Source: Limnephilus marmoratus (Eukaryota; Arthropoda; Insecta; Trichoptera; Limnephilidae). From it: DNA of 64,000 bases. Position 1 is the stretch's first letter; the number at the start of each line of letters is the position of its first letter. The DNA lies in NCBI GenBank assembly GCA_917880885.1, contig OU862928.1, positions 37,374,962-37,438,961 of the forward strand, read 5' to 3'. A program made the translations under genes and the position numbers. This document shows, piece by piece, positions 9,476-19,453 of the stretch. The notes beneath the pieces were generated by a model. That model was not told the origin of the DNA and made no database searches. It saw only the letters and a list, made by a program, of their open reading frames with translations.

Positions 9476-10895
9476 TGTACAAGACCTGTAGGCCTGCACA
9501 AAAACTGTTAACAATAAGCGCCGGTACACAGAGACGCCTGACAATTCCAATGTCTTGATAGAGATGTATTCTCGCTTTGACAGCTGTTGAAGTTCCGCAG
9601 TAGAGTATCTGGTTAACGAAGCATCCATGCTGGGTATCTTCCGCCACGCATCGTGAGATGGAATGCTCTTGCATCGGAGTATGTAGGCTGCGCTGGACGC
9701 TGGTTGTGTATTATGTGAGATGGGCTGCGCTCCAGATGATGTATATTCTCGAGTTTGTTATGTATCCAAGGGAACAGAATCCTAGGCGGGGGCGGTCACA
9801 GCAACTCTTAAGTAGGCCGGCTTTTCATTGCATGGCGGTGGGTTGCTCGCATCCTAGGCTAGGGCAGTCGCAGCAACTCTTAAGTGAGCCGACTTCTCAT
9901 TGCATTGCGGTGGGTCGTTAGCATCCTAGGCTAGGGCGGTCGCAGCCACTCACATCTTGATTAGCTCCAGGGTATCGGTCTGCATTCTATTGGGCGTGCT
10001 GCACGTGGGGTCATGATCAGGTAGGTCTGCGTTTAAAGGAGCCCAAGGATGGCCGTGGGGCTTAGGCGTTATCATCAGGGCAGAAAGATGCAAGGGGGCC
10101 CCGGGCTAGCAGCCCGGAGCCAGACGGTCAAGGGTAGCGCAGCGACTTCAAGGGCTTGGTAAGAATCAGCAAGTTCAAAGGAGTCCAAGGTTAGCCGGGG
10201 CTTCGGCGTTGTCTTCAGGGCAGAGAGATGCAAGGCTCGATGCAAGGAGGCCCCGGGCTAGCAGCCCGGAGCCAGATCGTCAAGGGTAGCGCAGCGACTT
10301 CAAGGGCTTGGTAAGAATCAGCAAGTTCAAAGGAGTCCAAGGATGGCCGGGGCTTCGGCGTTGTCTTCAGGGCAAAGAGATGCAAGGGGGCCCCGGGCTA
10401 GCAGCCCGGAGCAAGATGGTCAGGGCTCAGGCGTCAGCGTTTTGTAGGTATTATCCCATCAGGTGCTGGAGGTGAAAGAGTTGCGTCCTGGAGCCTCGGA
10501 AGGTGATGGCGATACTGACGTCTTGAGGTTCCAACCGGTGTCGGCGAGACTGACGAATTGAGCAGCGTTTCGATGTCGAGGATCTTGTGGTAGTAACTGT
10601 GTAGAGATGTTATTCCGATCGCTGATGGTGAAGACTGAATGCCAACTGCTTTCTTCGCAGACCTTTTATAGTGGCAGGTCTGTCGGCTTCACAATATTTT
10701 AAATTCATGCAATAATTTCTATTTCCGCGTGAGTCATCTCAGGTTGTTGTGCAACAAAATAATTTATATTTTTGGGAGCATGAATCACCTCATATTAAAG
10801 TGTTGAGAAATCAATATTTCGGGGACGCACCATTCAAATGAAGAATATTTCCTCTTCGATAAAAATGCATGATATGAAATAACACGTTCGATATA
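9476..10895 (-). repeat. 5' LTR (1420 bp) of the minisatellite LTR element
   Basis: Direct partner of 5410-6829. The two differences I found are at 10387 versus 6321 (G/A) and 10686 versus 6620 (C/T). It contains the promoter described below and the same 72 bp and ~145 bp subrepeats. Confidence 0.9.
10633..10670 (-). promoter_or_regulatory. LTR promoter: TATA box and initiator
   Basis: On the minus strand a TATAAAA box (10664-10670) precedes a TCAGTC initiator (10633-10638) with about 34 nt between the first T of the box and the initiator A. This gives a U3 of about 260 bp and a long R-U5. Confidence 0.7.
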
Positions 10896-10977
10896 GTAGT
10901 AGAATACTCCTTAGAGGGTCGTGCCAGAGGACGAAGCGCAACTAAGAGAGCGTACTAGCCAAGAGCGAGCTGCAGAC

Positions 10978-11013
10978 GAACTGACTAATTTAGGGCGCGC
11001 AGCCTGTTATATA
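10978..11013 (-). promoter_or_regulatory. TATA and initiator in the probable solo LTR
   Basis: TATATAA (11007-11013) and TCAGTTC (10978-10984) on the minus strand, 31 nt apart. The spacing and arthropod initiator support LTR identity for the outer repeat. Confidence 0.55.
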
Positions 11014-11436
11014 GCCCATTCCTTGTTGCGGGGTGTGGTTTATGTAGCGGCTCGAGGGTGGGAGATGCGCAAAAGGCGTCGGCGCATCCTGGTTTGCTTA
11101 GGGGTGGGTGAGCAGGATGGCGCTGTACGGGGGAAAGAGATGGTGTAGTGGCAAGCGTAAAAACGGCGCGCTACACATGTTGTTTCAAAATTTAAAACAT
11201 AACTTTACAAGATAAAATAACAATCATTGGAAATCAATTTAAGTATATTTTTTTGTGGAAAAGAGTCAACACGTCAAAAATTTTGATTTAAAAATGATTT
11301 TATTTAATAAAGTTACCTTGAAACTTAAATACTTACAGAACTTAATAATGACATTATTAAATGTGACTTACATAAAAATTAAATGGGGTTCCACGAATTA
11401 AACACACAAACATTTCATTCAATATTTATTTACTTT

Positions 11437-12052
11437 TTTACATTAACTTCACACAGGATGCCCTGAGGAAAATAATTTCCCTCAGGGCCTATGTCATCTG
11501 AGATTCTGTGTGGAAAGTCTTTTTGAGGAGAGGAAGGAATGAACATTGGAAGATACCGATGTTGTAGGAAGGAGGAAACACAACGGCCGGCAAATCATGT
11601 GACAAATGTCAACCGTGTACATATGTTGGGCACGCGTTTGGCGTGTTTCCCGACTGTGCACCGATGACGAAGAGATCAATGACGCTAGTTCCTCGGAGCA
11701 TTTCCATTGAAATACCGGTAGAACAAGGATAGCATTCCCACCCAACGCCTTTGCTCTGAAGATTGCAATCCGTTTATTAAGTTAGGAGAATCAATCCATA
11801 TATGGCTCCACACCATAGAAGGCTGCCAATTTCAACCGCGGGGTGCACTTGCGATTTGTACAGGGTTAGCAGTTGTGTACTATCTGCGGTTAAAGTATCT
11901 GCGGGCCCTGTACAGTACGCCCAGTTTTTGAGAGGCTAACTTAACTCTGGCTTCGATGGAGCCCCCATACCTGAGCTGGTCACTTAGGGTTACACCAAGC
12001 ATATCAATGGAGGGCCTGTTCGGAAGATTGCTTCCGTTGAAGGAGACTAGAT
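11437..12052 (-). pseudogene. LINE-B 3' fragment, RT C-terminal region and 3' UTR
   Basis: Minus-strand remnant. From the 5' side: IDMLGVTLSDQLRYG-like, SQKLGVLYRARRYF-like and TLYKSQVRP-like segments (here broken by frameshifts), WKCSEELASLI, and a 3' UTR ending in the stem-loop CCCTGAGG...CCCTCAGGG and oligo(A) (oligo-T at 11440 on the plus strand). The same family is seen at 31.4-33.2 and 47.1-47.8 kb. It lacks the endonuclease and catalytic palm. It resembles CR1/Jockey-group RTs. Confidence 0.8.
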
Positions 12053-12545
12053 TTTCATTTTGCTATTAATATTAATATTATTCCCAGATGTTAGTATGCT
12101 GGAGATTCTCCAATTATTGTACTATGCAGAATCTTAAAAAACATTCGCGATCTAAAAACAAACTTTCTCGTTAATATGCATTGATTCAACCACAATCAAT
12201 TTTTATTTCACCTACCTCGGCGGAATAAATGAATATTTCCTGTACGTAATGGAAGCAACAGCTGTGAGAAGTCACCGGGCGTCCAGGCGCCGTTCTGCGG
12301 CGCCATTTCAGACGCCATTTGAGGCGCCATTTGCAAGTAAGTGCTTTAGTTTGTAAGCTAACCACTAACAGAAACACTGTGGGATTATACGATATTTTCT
12401 ATTTTAGAGATATGCATTTTTCTTAGAATAATTCATTTTTAAATATATGTACATATTTGGTTTATGTATATTAAAATTATTGATATTAAAGTTATGAATA
12501 TTCAATTTATGAATATTAAACAGATAAGGTAAAACGCCAAAGACT
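12053..12545. other. Spacer with CG-containing triplications
   Basis: It holds a run of GGCGCCATTTCAGACGCCAT-type repeats (about 12285-12335, unit roughly 18 bp) and AT-rich ATTAAA/TATGAATATT repeats (12440-12525). No gene recognised. Confidence 0.4.
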
Positions 12546-12910
12546 TTTTCATGTGAATACCTCCCAAGAGTCTCAGCTGCTCCCGTCTGGAGCCAGTGAG
12601 ACTATGGCATGCCCAATTGGGAAATGTTGTGAGGGAGAAGATAGCGGAACGGGGAAGGAGATGGGGAAGACGAAGTTGGGGAAGTACCTGGCTATCCAGA
12701 TCTGGTCACCAAACACGGCTAAAGCCATTTCAAGCAAAGTTTAAATTCTGGATGGTGGTCTTACACCATGGCGATACAGAGAGTATCTTCCACTCTGGAA
12801 CGTGTCTCAAATAATATACCACTCGTATATATAATTAATTAATTGTGAAATATTACAAATTATTCGGATTACGAGTCAAGAGCCATACCCCTAGACCACG
12901 CCGGGCGTCA
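12546..12910 (-). mobile_element. SINE-A copy, B-box-deleted
   Basis: On the minus strand: a head remnant ending TAATCCG joined directly to AATAATTTG, the body (TTCCAGAGTGG, GTAAGACCACCATCCAGAA) and the end CAGACGGGAGCAGCTGAGAC. The T-arm/B box is absent with the same junction as the copy at 1567. Confidence 0.8.
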
Positions 12911-12941
12911 ACATTGCAATCAGAATACGATATATTTTTAT

Positions 12942-13247
12942 ATTCAATTTGGGAGCTGAGTGTGGGTACCGCCGCCCCGAGAACCATTTATTGGATAACC
13001 AACACCCCTGCCATAGGTCATCCCAAGTGGTTCGCTATCTTTGGTAACTTAGTAGGGGGTGCCACGTTTCATGGGGTGAGGTCTTGGTGGCGGTTGCCTT
13101 TGTCCACCTACCGGGTGGCTGGCCGGATCGGCAAAGATTGATTGATGGAAACCTAAACTAAACCTATCTAGGTGGACTCTCTCGACCCATCGCCTTGCAC
13201 TGTAGTGGGAGGGATGGATTGACACGTGAATTACTCCTAGACACATT
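12942..13247 (+). mobile_element. SINE-B 5' half
   Basis: It starts CAATTTGGGAG, then TACCGCCGCCCCGAGAACC, GGTCATCCCAAGTGGTTCGC and GGGGTGAGGTCTTGGTGGCG. It ends within the CACTCCTGGACACACTGA segment. The shared LINE-B stem-loop end is missing. Confidence 0.75.
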
Positions 13248-13410
13248 GAGCCACTGATGTAGACACTTTTAGCATTAAACCCCAGAAGTATACAAAGCTC
13301 CTTGAAGAACATTATGGAAATGACGTTATGAGCTAAAAATAGTTTTATTGATCTTAGGATTCTAGACCACATTTCATGACGATAGAGCTCTCTATTGGAG
13401 AGTAACGATG

Positions 13411-14404
13411 CACAGTGATTCGTTTCATACAAGCTAGACGCTAATAAGTCACTTTTGAATTCCCAAACAATGACATCATGGCAACATTACCAGATAGACA
13501 GGATAATAAATGCATGCTTAATAGGGGTGATTAGTGCACGCATTGACTCATACTAGAGGCCTAAAATCGAACAATATGTTTTGAAATTATCATTTGCATT
13601 TATTCGCTCGTTGCAACTCGACGTTTAAAATTATGTACTTATTTGAAAAGCGTTTTTTTATCCGGTTCTGTAAAGTGGAGGCTACTTTGGAAGGTATGTT
13701 TTAAAGCTTTTCCTTAATACTTTAGTGTAAATAATTTTAGTTGTTTTTTAAATAATAAATAAGTTTTGTGTTTTTTTTTTTGCCTAAAAAATATTAAATT
13801 TTTAACTTCTCGAGAGTTTATCTCAGAGAGTATATCAAAATTCCAAAGTAATTTTCTTTTTTTTTTTAAATAGTGCAACTAATATTCTATTCATACCAGT
13901 TTAGTTATTAACCCACACGAATCCACATTATTATTATTTTTTTATTTTACAGGAACCACATACGAGATTTTCAGGCTGGAATTGTTCGTGACATGGAAGA
14001 GTTTGCCGAAGAAAAAACGGCTTGGGGGAATGTTTAACAAAATTTTAAGTACATTTTAACTTGATAAGCTCAGTGCAAGTGGTGAAAAAAAGTTGAAAAA
14101 CCAAATAAGGCTTACATCTTTGAAAATAAGCCTTAATTTGACCGTAATTTTAGCAATTTATTACACTCAAAATACACTTTTTTACATTTTACATATATTT
14201 TTTTTATCATAAACCTCCAATACTCTATTAACACATTATTTAAAAATTATTAAAAAAAAAAACGATAGGGAAATTTTTTTTTAATCTTTTTTATCACTAA
14301 TTTTCATAAAATTAGTGTTGACTACACCTCAATAGAGGGTTAAAAATAATTTAATCATGTGTAAGAATTTTTAGCGTCTAGCATGTATGAAACGAATCAC
14401 TGTG
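13411..14404. mobile_element. Transib-type DNA transposon, non-autonomous, TSD CGATG
   Basis: The terminal inverted repeats match at 33 of 34 positions and both begin CACAGTGATTCG. The first seven bases are the recombination-signal heptamer CACAGTG, the hallmark of Transib ends. Direct CGATG lies at 13406-13410 and 14405-14409; a 5 bp GC-containing TSD is expected for Transib. The 994 bp interior has no long ORF; two short frames could be joined by GT-AG sites (donor after 13697, acceptor at 13951-13952), but I do not recognise the product. Too short for an autonomous element. Confidence 0.85.
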
Positions 14405-14445
14405 CGATGTATTGCTTAAACGAATGAAAGTTTTAAATTTATTTT

Positions 14446-14820
14446 ATTATTGGCCCTGAAGAAAAAAATCCCTCAGGGGCTACGTCATCTTTAGGAATGC
14501 TGTATGTATGGTCTTTTTAGGCAAAGGAAGAGGAAGTTCTGGGAAAGAAAAACATGAGGGGTGGGTAGGAATCTGGGGGTCAGTGTGTCCAGGAGTGACG
14601 GACAAATGAATCCAACTGCAGTGCAAGGCGATGGGTCAAGGGATTCTGGCATGAGAGATCAAAGGACCTCCTCAACCAGTCTCTCTCTATCCGGCCTGCC
14701 ACGCAGCAGTGCAGACACATCGGCCGCCAAGGCCTTGACAAACCACCCCACTAACCCGGGCATACCTGCCAAGTCACCAAACGTAACGAAACACTTGGGG
14801 TGACCTATTAGTGATTCCCG
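14446..14820 (-). mobile_element. SINE-B copy
   Basis: On the plus strand it reads from the LINE-B-like stem-loop (GGCCCTGAAG...CTCAGGGGC) through GGGTGGGTAGGAATCTGGGG, GTGTGTCCAGGAGTGACGG, CAACCAGTCTCTCTCTATCC and CACTTGGGGTGACCTAT to CCCGGGGCGGC. It is nearly full length, lacking only the extreme 5' end. Confidence 0.8.
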
Positions 14821-14825
14821 GGGCG

Positions 14826-14937
14826 GCTGGCATCTGGAGCCAGCGAGACTACGGCATTCCCAATTGAGGTATGTTGCGACGTTAAAGGTATTGAGGAGGG
14901 GAAGGAGATGGCAAAGAGGAAGGTATGGAAGTACTAG
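14826..14937 (-). mobile_element. SINE-A internal fragment
   Basis: TCTGGAGCCAGCGAGACTAC, CCCAATTGAGGTATGTTG and the purine-rich GGAGGGGAAGGAGATGG match the 3' half of SINE-A. It directly abuts the SINE-B copy. Confidence 0.75.
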
Positions 14938-15319
14938 AGCTACCTTATTTGATTTATTTAGTTACCTAATGAATAATGTAGTTTTGTTTACGCGTAACAT
15001 AATATGATAATGTTACCTTGTATTAATGCTTTCGAAGAATACTCTGAAATAAATCAAAGCTGGAAAGTAAGAAATACCTTTTTTCTGAGAAGTTAACTTG
15101 ATCGTAAAAGTAAATTTGACCTGACATCTTATTTTGTTCTGTCGTATTCCACATATTATATGATAGAAAACCTGAGAGCTTTTATCGGAATAGCTCCGAA
15201 AAGGGTGTTGTCGACGCCATTATTGGAATATGTTACATATTAAATAATGTATATTATACATATACAGGGTCAATTGAAAGTGTGATCTGAATAACAAATA
15301 AGCAAAATAATCAATCAAC
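14938..15319. other. AT-rich spacer
   Basis: Nothing recognised apart from short palindromic TATA runs near 15240-15265. Confidence 0.4.
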
Positions 15320-15665
15320 ATGGACCTTGAAAGTAAATACCATGAACAGGTTAGAGGCTTTTGAAATGTGGCTTCACCGGATCCCATGGACCGACATGAT
15401 CACCAACACAGAAATTTTCAAGCGGGCTAGAGCAGATAGAGAACTGCTTACATTAATAAAAATCAGGAAAATTTCATATCTGGGTCATATACTTCGAGGG
15501 GAGAAGTATCACTTGCTCCATTTAATATTGAAAGGCAAGTTAGAGGGTCACCGAGGGCCTGGTAGGAGACAAATGTCTTGGCTGCGTAATATACGAGAGT
15601 GGACCGGCATTAAAAGTGTGGAGGAGCTATTCCGGGCAGCGCAAGTCGGGGGGACCTGATACGGC
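15320..15665 (+). pseudogene. RTE-type LINE, C-terminal fragment
   Basis: A 110-codon frame reads NRLEAFEMWLHRIPWTDMI, then LLTLIKIRKISYLGHILRG, YHLLHLILKGKLEG, GPGRRQMSWLRNIREWTG and EELFRAAQ. This is the conserved tail after the RT of RTE/BovB-like elements. No upstream RT or endonuclease is present, so the copy is 5' truncated. The frame is intact over the visible part. Confidence 0.85.
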
Positions 15666-16604
15666 ACACAAAGAAGAATATAATCAAACACATAACTTTC
15701 CTGATCACTAGACCAAAATTCCTACCACACTTCATTGAGTTCTGATTTTGCTTCACAATGTTTCGACATCTTTTTGATGTTTTTATACCTGGGATTTATG
15801 GTTTTGCGCCCCTGAAGACTGTTCGCTTCAACACTGCTGCAAGCGACACAAGACACACATCGCTCATTAACATAATGCTACACTAGAAGTCTCGCTGTGT
15901 GAAACTTGGTACGGTATTAGTTCATTTATGCTTGTTACCTCATAGCGGTGATGATTTATAATAAATTTTAAATAGGTACGTAACACAATATGACGTTTAT
16001 ATGACGTTCGAAGTAATGCACCAATTTCACTACATCGTTATCAAAGTAGCACTAAATCAGATTTATGTATATTCATAGTTTCTTTTTATATCTCTATCTA
16101 TATTTATATTGTTTTCATATTTTAGCAGGAGTAGTTAGACATGAGCGCAGTGTATTCGTATTGTTGTATAATATAATTTTTACTGATAACATGTTTTAAA
16201 TCAGTGAAAATATGTAATCATGTTTGCACATAATTTACTAAGCATTGTAGTTTTAACGCATAAATAAATAAAAAAAAACAATATATTATTACATACACAA
16301 ATTCTATCTGATTTTGTAAATTTTAATATAGTTTCTCTTTAAATGTACTATGTATTATCTATAGGTTCACACTTCAAACACATAACCTAACATAACTTCA
16401 TATCTTTATAATATTGTTTATAATAACTCTTTATGTTGTAAATCTTTATGTAATTCCTCCAAATTGTTATCAGGTACCTGGTTTATTCTTTTCAATACTT
16501 ACTACTAACTTACCTGCTGATCTCACTGTAAATCCGAATATATTATGCGTTACCAGGTTAATTCGGTAAATCCGAGTATAATATTATATGCTACCAGGTT
16601 ACCT
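15666..16604. other. Non-coding stretch with a short tandem duplication
   Basis: Two copies of a ~40 bp unit (GTAAATCCGA...GCTACCAGGTTA, about 16527-16602). Otherwise AT-rich with no gene recognised. Confidence 0.4.
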
Positions 16605-16782
16605 TTTCTATTTTTATTTTGTTGGTTATGTAATTATGTACATTTATTGGAATAATATTATGAACTAAACCTGTCAATTTGTCTGTCCTGGAACGGGAAA
16701 CTTTCCTAGTTGGACAGACAAAGCTGCCTAATATGTTATTTGTACTTTCTTTTGTATTATAAATAAATAAATAAAAAATAAA
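16605..16782 (+). mobile_element. LINE 3' UTR and (TAAA)n tail, family G
   Basis: TGTCCTGGAACGGGAAACT and CCTAGTTGGACAG are followed by an (ATAA)n tail. The inverse of the same segment lies at 39.3 kb in the LINE fragment there, so this is the 3' end of that family. Confidence 0.65.
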
Positions 16783-16832
16783 TGTCTCCTTATAAGGAAT
16801 TTCTGACCTTTTAATACGCATACTTTAATTTA

Positions 16833-17172
16833 ATTCCAATTTGGGAGGCGGGAATGGGTACCGCCACCCCGGGAACCTTTATTGGATAACCAACACCTCT
16901 GCCATAGGTCACCCCTAGTGGTTCGCTACGTTTGCTGATTTATCATGGGTGCCCGGGTTCATGAGGTGAGGTTTGTCTAGGTCTTGGAGGCGGATGACCA
17001 GGACACACTGAACCCCAGATTCCTACCCACCCCTTAATCCCTTTTCCTTCCCAGAACTATCCTCTCCTTTCTTTCCTTAAAAAAAACCCTCCACACAGCA
17101 TCCCCAAAGATGACATAGGCTCTGAAGGAAATTATTTTCCTCAGGTCCTCCTATGTGGGGCTCACGAAAAAA
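16833..17172 (+). mobile_element. SINE-B copy with internal deletion
   Basis: It runs from AATTTGGGAGGCGGG to the stem-loop and CTCCTATGTGGGGCTCACG plus oligo(A). About 200 bp of the middle (the GGCGGGCCGGATCGGGAGAG segment) is missing. Confidence 0.8.
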
Positions 17173-17192
17173 AAAACGTACCGCACAAGAAA

Positions 17193-17398
17193 TCCTACTT
17201 TTTTTACATTAGCTCCACACAGGAAGCCCTGAGGATAATAATTTCCCACAGGGCCTATGTCATCTCAGGGGATGATGTGTAGAGGGTTTTTTAAGGAGGG
17301 GAAGTTCTGGGAAGGAAATAGGATTCCGGCTGGAGAGGATAAAAGACCTCCCTCAACCAGTCTCTCTCGATCCTGCCCGCCGTAGATATCAGGTGGGC
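17193..17398 (-). mobile_element. SINE-B copy, truncated
   Basis: The opposite orientation to the previous copy, about 20 bp away. It starts with oligo-T and CATTAGCTCCACACAGGAAG, has the CCCTGAGG...CACAGGG stem and ends in the CCAGTCTCTCTCGATCCTGC region. Confidence 0.8.
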
Positions 17399-17505
17399 AG
17401 ACGAATGGAGGGGGAGGGGGGGATGGAATGACGAGAGGGAAGGTGGAGGAGGCGGAGTGGGGACCCCCCTAATCCCATGCGAGCGAAACCGGGGGCAAAA
17501 GCTAG
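17399..17505 (+). mobile_element. Helitron 3' terminus
   Basis: A purine-rich run (GGAGGGGGAGGGG) leads into CCCATGCGAGCGAAACC, GGGGGC and terminal GCTAG. The inverted counterpart at 43844-44105 is a fuller copy of the same family. Confidence 0.6.
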
Positions 17506-18037
17506 AATTATATAATAAAAATTTATTCGAAAAGAGTAGGGGTTTTTGCACTTTGAAGTATTTGTAGGGGCGTGTAAATAGCCCCAGACACAAGGGAGTA
17601 CTACCCTATGTAAATTAAGGAAAGTTGAACTCTTCCCTATGTGACACAAAACAGTTTACACAGCAATTCCAAAATCCTAAGTGAAAACAAAACAATACTC
17701 ACTCAGAGAATGCAGCTCTTGCACGATGTCCAGCACAAAACGACACTAGTTTTCATTCAAAATATTGATTTTTGCCAAGGCGGTAAGTGCACAATCTCAA
17801 CATGTGTTTATCACAGGAAGGAAGTTAAAACAATGAATATGAATTTTGCACATTAATCGTACGTGCCAAAACTTCACAACAATACTTCAATTATGGGTTA
17901 ATTTTGATTAGGGCTGACATCTCTTGGCTTTAAACAACACTCACGTCGAAAGTAATTGCCTGCCCCACAGAGGTAAGAAAATGCATGAATAAATTGATTT
18001 TCAATGTCACATAGGTAAATTCAATATTTATTTATTA
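17506..18037. other. Non-coding spacer
   Basis: Short frames in this interval (for example 17641-17856, plus) show no domain. No repeat termini recognised. Confidence 0.4.
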
Positions 18038-19064
18038 ATTTTTTTTTTATTTATTAATTTTCAACGCCCTGATGGGCTTTTACATGACAAGTTTATAATA
18101 CAGAGACAGTTTTTAAATAAAAAAGATAAACTATAAGAATATAGCTAGTAAACATCATATGAAAGGTAAGTATACAGATAAATTTAAGGAAAGATAGTGC
18201 ATTACAATAAAAGAGAAAGTTTCTAAGTTATAAATGGCATAGAAATAAACTTGTAGGTATGTTAGTAATTACAAAATTTACAGATGACTAATTAAATGGG
18301 ATGAAAAATACATGACAAAATGCAAGATACTTAAAAAGAAAACGGTAATAGGTTTTTACATTGTAGATTTATAAAAATACGCAAATACATGCAATAGTTC
18401 CTATGTGATGCTCCTTAGATATCAAAATATTAAATATTCTACATAAAAATATTGTTCAGATATTTCTTGAATAAAGGTAAACTTGTATTAAATACATCGA
18501 TATTTGAGGTGAATTTGTTCCCTAGTGTGTGTAATCGTGAAATTGGTGCATGTGTGTGGTAGTTGGTTACAGAATTATTGTTGCAGAATAATATGTTTTG
18601 CCTTGTTTCTCGAGTAGATACTTTAAAATCAATGAGATGCAGGAGTTCGCAACAATCTAATTCGGAGTGAATAATTTTAAACAAAAAAGTTAGATCGTTT
18701 ATTTTTCTTCTGTTTTCTAGGGAATGCAATTTAAGTGTATTTAGTAAAGATGTGTAGTTAATGTGTTGAATAGGTATGTGTAACTTGAAATTAATAAATC
18801 TTAAAAATTTGTGCTGCACTCTTTCGATATTTCTTATATGAATTTGATAATATGGGGACCAAACTATGGAATTATATTCCAACAAGCTGCGTACGAGTGA
18901 CAAATATACGAGTTTTATAACTTCCAGCGAATCGAAGTCTTTAATTATTCTGATTATAAATCCCAGTGTTTTCATGCCTTTATTAGTTATTTGTTGTATG
19001 TGATTTATAAAGTTTAATTGCGTATCAAACACAACTCCAAGATCCCTAATTTCTTTGACTTTTT
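18038..19064 (-). pseudogene. LINE-2, 3' part (RT C-terminal domain, 3' UTR, tail)
   Basis: Minus strand. The frame reads EKVKEIRDLGVVFDTQLNF, HIQQITNKGMKTLGFIIR, LVRSLLEYNSIVWSPYYQ, RVQHKFLRFINFKLHIP and ENRRKINDLTFLFKIIH, ending near 18439; a 3' UTR with CCCATCAGGGCG and an (AATAAAT)n tail follows to 18038. The matching 5' part (RT fingers and palm) is at 23623-24486, separated by LINE-1. The join falls between FKYTIDN and ILEKVKEIRD, exactly where one family member would be continuous. Confidence 0.85.
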
Positions 19065-19453
19065 CTAAGATTTTATTTATTTATTTATTTATTTATTTAT
19101 TTTATTTATTTATTTATAAGAATATTGTACATTGCATAGTTTTTTTGTGGTGTTTCATCCGCCATGCTAGGGATATCCCTGTGTTATGGCGGGTGAAGTT
19201 TACAGATTCGAAATTATACATTTGTAATGGTTGATAAATAAAATTAGAAGTTGTACATATTAAATTAAATTGCAAAATTTTTTTTAGTAATAATAATTAA
19301 TTAATTAATAATAATGAATAAGTAATAATTATGATAATTATGATAATAACAAAAATTAGTAATAATATTGTTATAATAAGTTGATAATAATACATATTAT
19401 AAGAAATAGTAATTTAATTATTTGTTAAATTAAGGAATTAAGGAACACCGTTT

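Larger units (their letters stand above)
5410..10895 (-). mobile_element. Non-autonomous LTR retrotransposon with a minisatellite ORF, complete, TSD GTAGT
   Basis: The two LTRs (5410-6829 and 9476-10895) are exactly 1420 bp each, and I found only two differences between them. The target duplication GTAGT is at 5405-5409 and 10896-10900. On the minus strand the order is 5' LTR, three spacer bases, a primer site complementary to the 3' end of tRNA-Tyr (9455-9472), a leader, a repeat-encoding ORF (7622-8998), about 780 bp without an ORF, a polypurine tract (6830-6840) and the 3' LTR. No gag zinc knuckle, protease, RT, RNase H or integrase motif is present in the 2646 bp interior, so it must borrow enzymes. 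The 5 bp TSD and tRNA-Tyr primer fit BEL/Pao-like partners, but Gypsy is not excluded. Confidence 0.88.
5164..11175 (-). mobile_element. Probable solo LTR (5164-5404 plus 10901-11175) interrupted by a younger LTR element
   Basis: The two outer pieces together make about 516 bp and are bounded by a direct CATGT (5159-5163 and 11176-11180). On the minus strand the unit starts TGTAGCGCGCC and contains a TATATAA box with a TCAGTTC initiator 31 nt downstream, and an AATAAA near its end, which is the U3-R-U5 order of an LTR. A 34 bp motif starting TTAGAGGGTCGT occurs twice, once in each piece, so the LTR had an internal duplication. No internal region or second LTR is visible, hence 'solo'. Limits: the 3' terminus (TTAT) is not the usual CA, and CATGT is part of the palindrome ACATGT. 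Confidence 0.5.

Noticed and set aside
5464..11175. Calling the outer repeat a full second LTR retrotransposon
   Set aside because: No internal coding or second outer LTR could be found; only a solo LTR reading is supported, with moderate confidence.
13550..14090. Two-exon gene inside the Transib-like element (GT after 13697, AG at 13952)
   Set aside because: Only ~35 plus ~34 codons, no recognisable domain, start not found; splice sites of this quality occur by chance.
17459..17649. Proline/serine-rich open frames in G/A-rich tracts (also 26353-26718, 43878-44093, 46000-46200)
   Set aside because: They are translations of purine or pyrimidine runs in Helitron centres; both strands are open because of low complexity.
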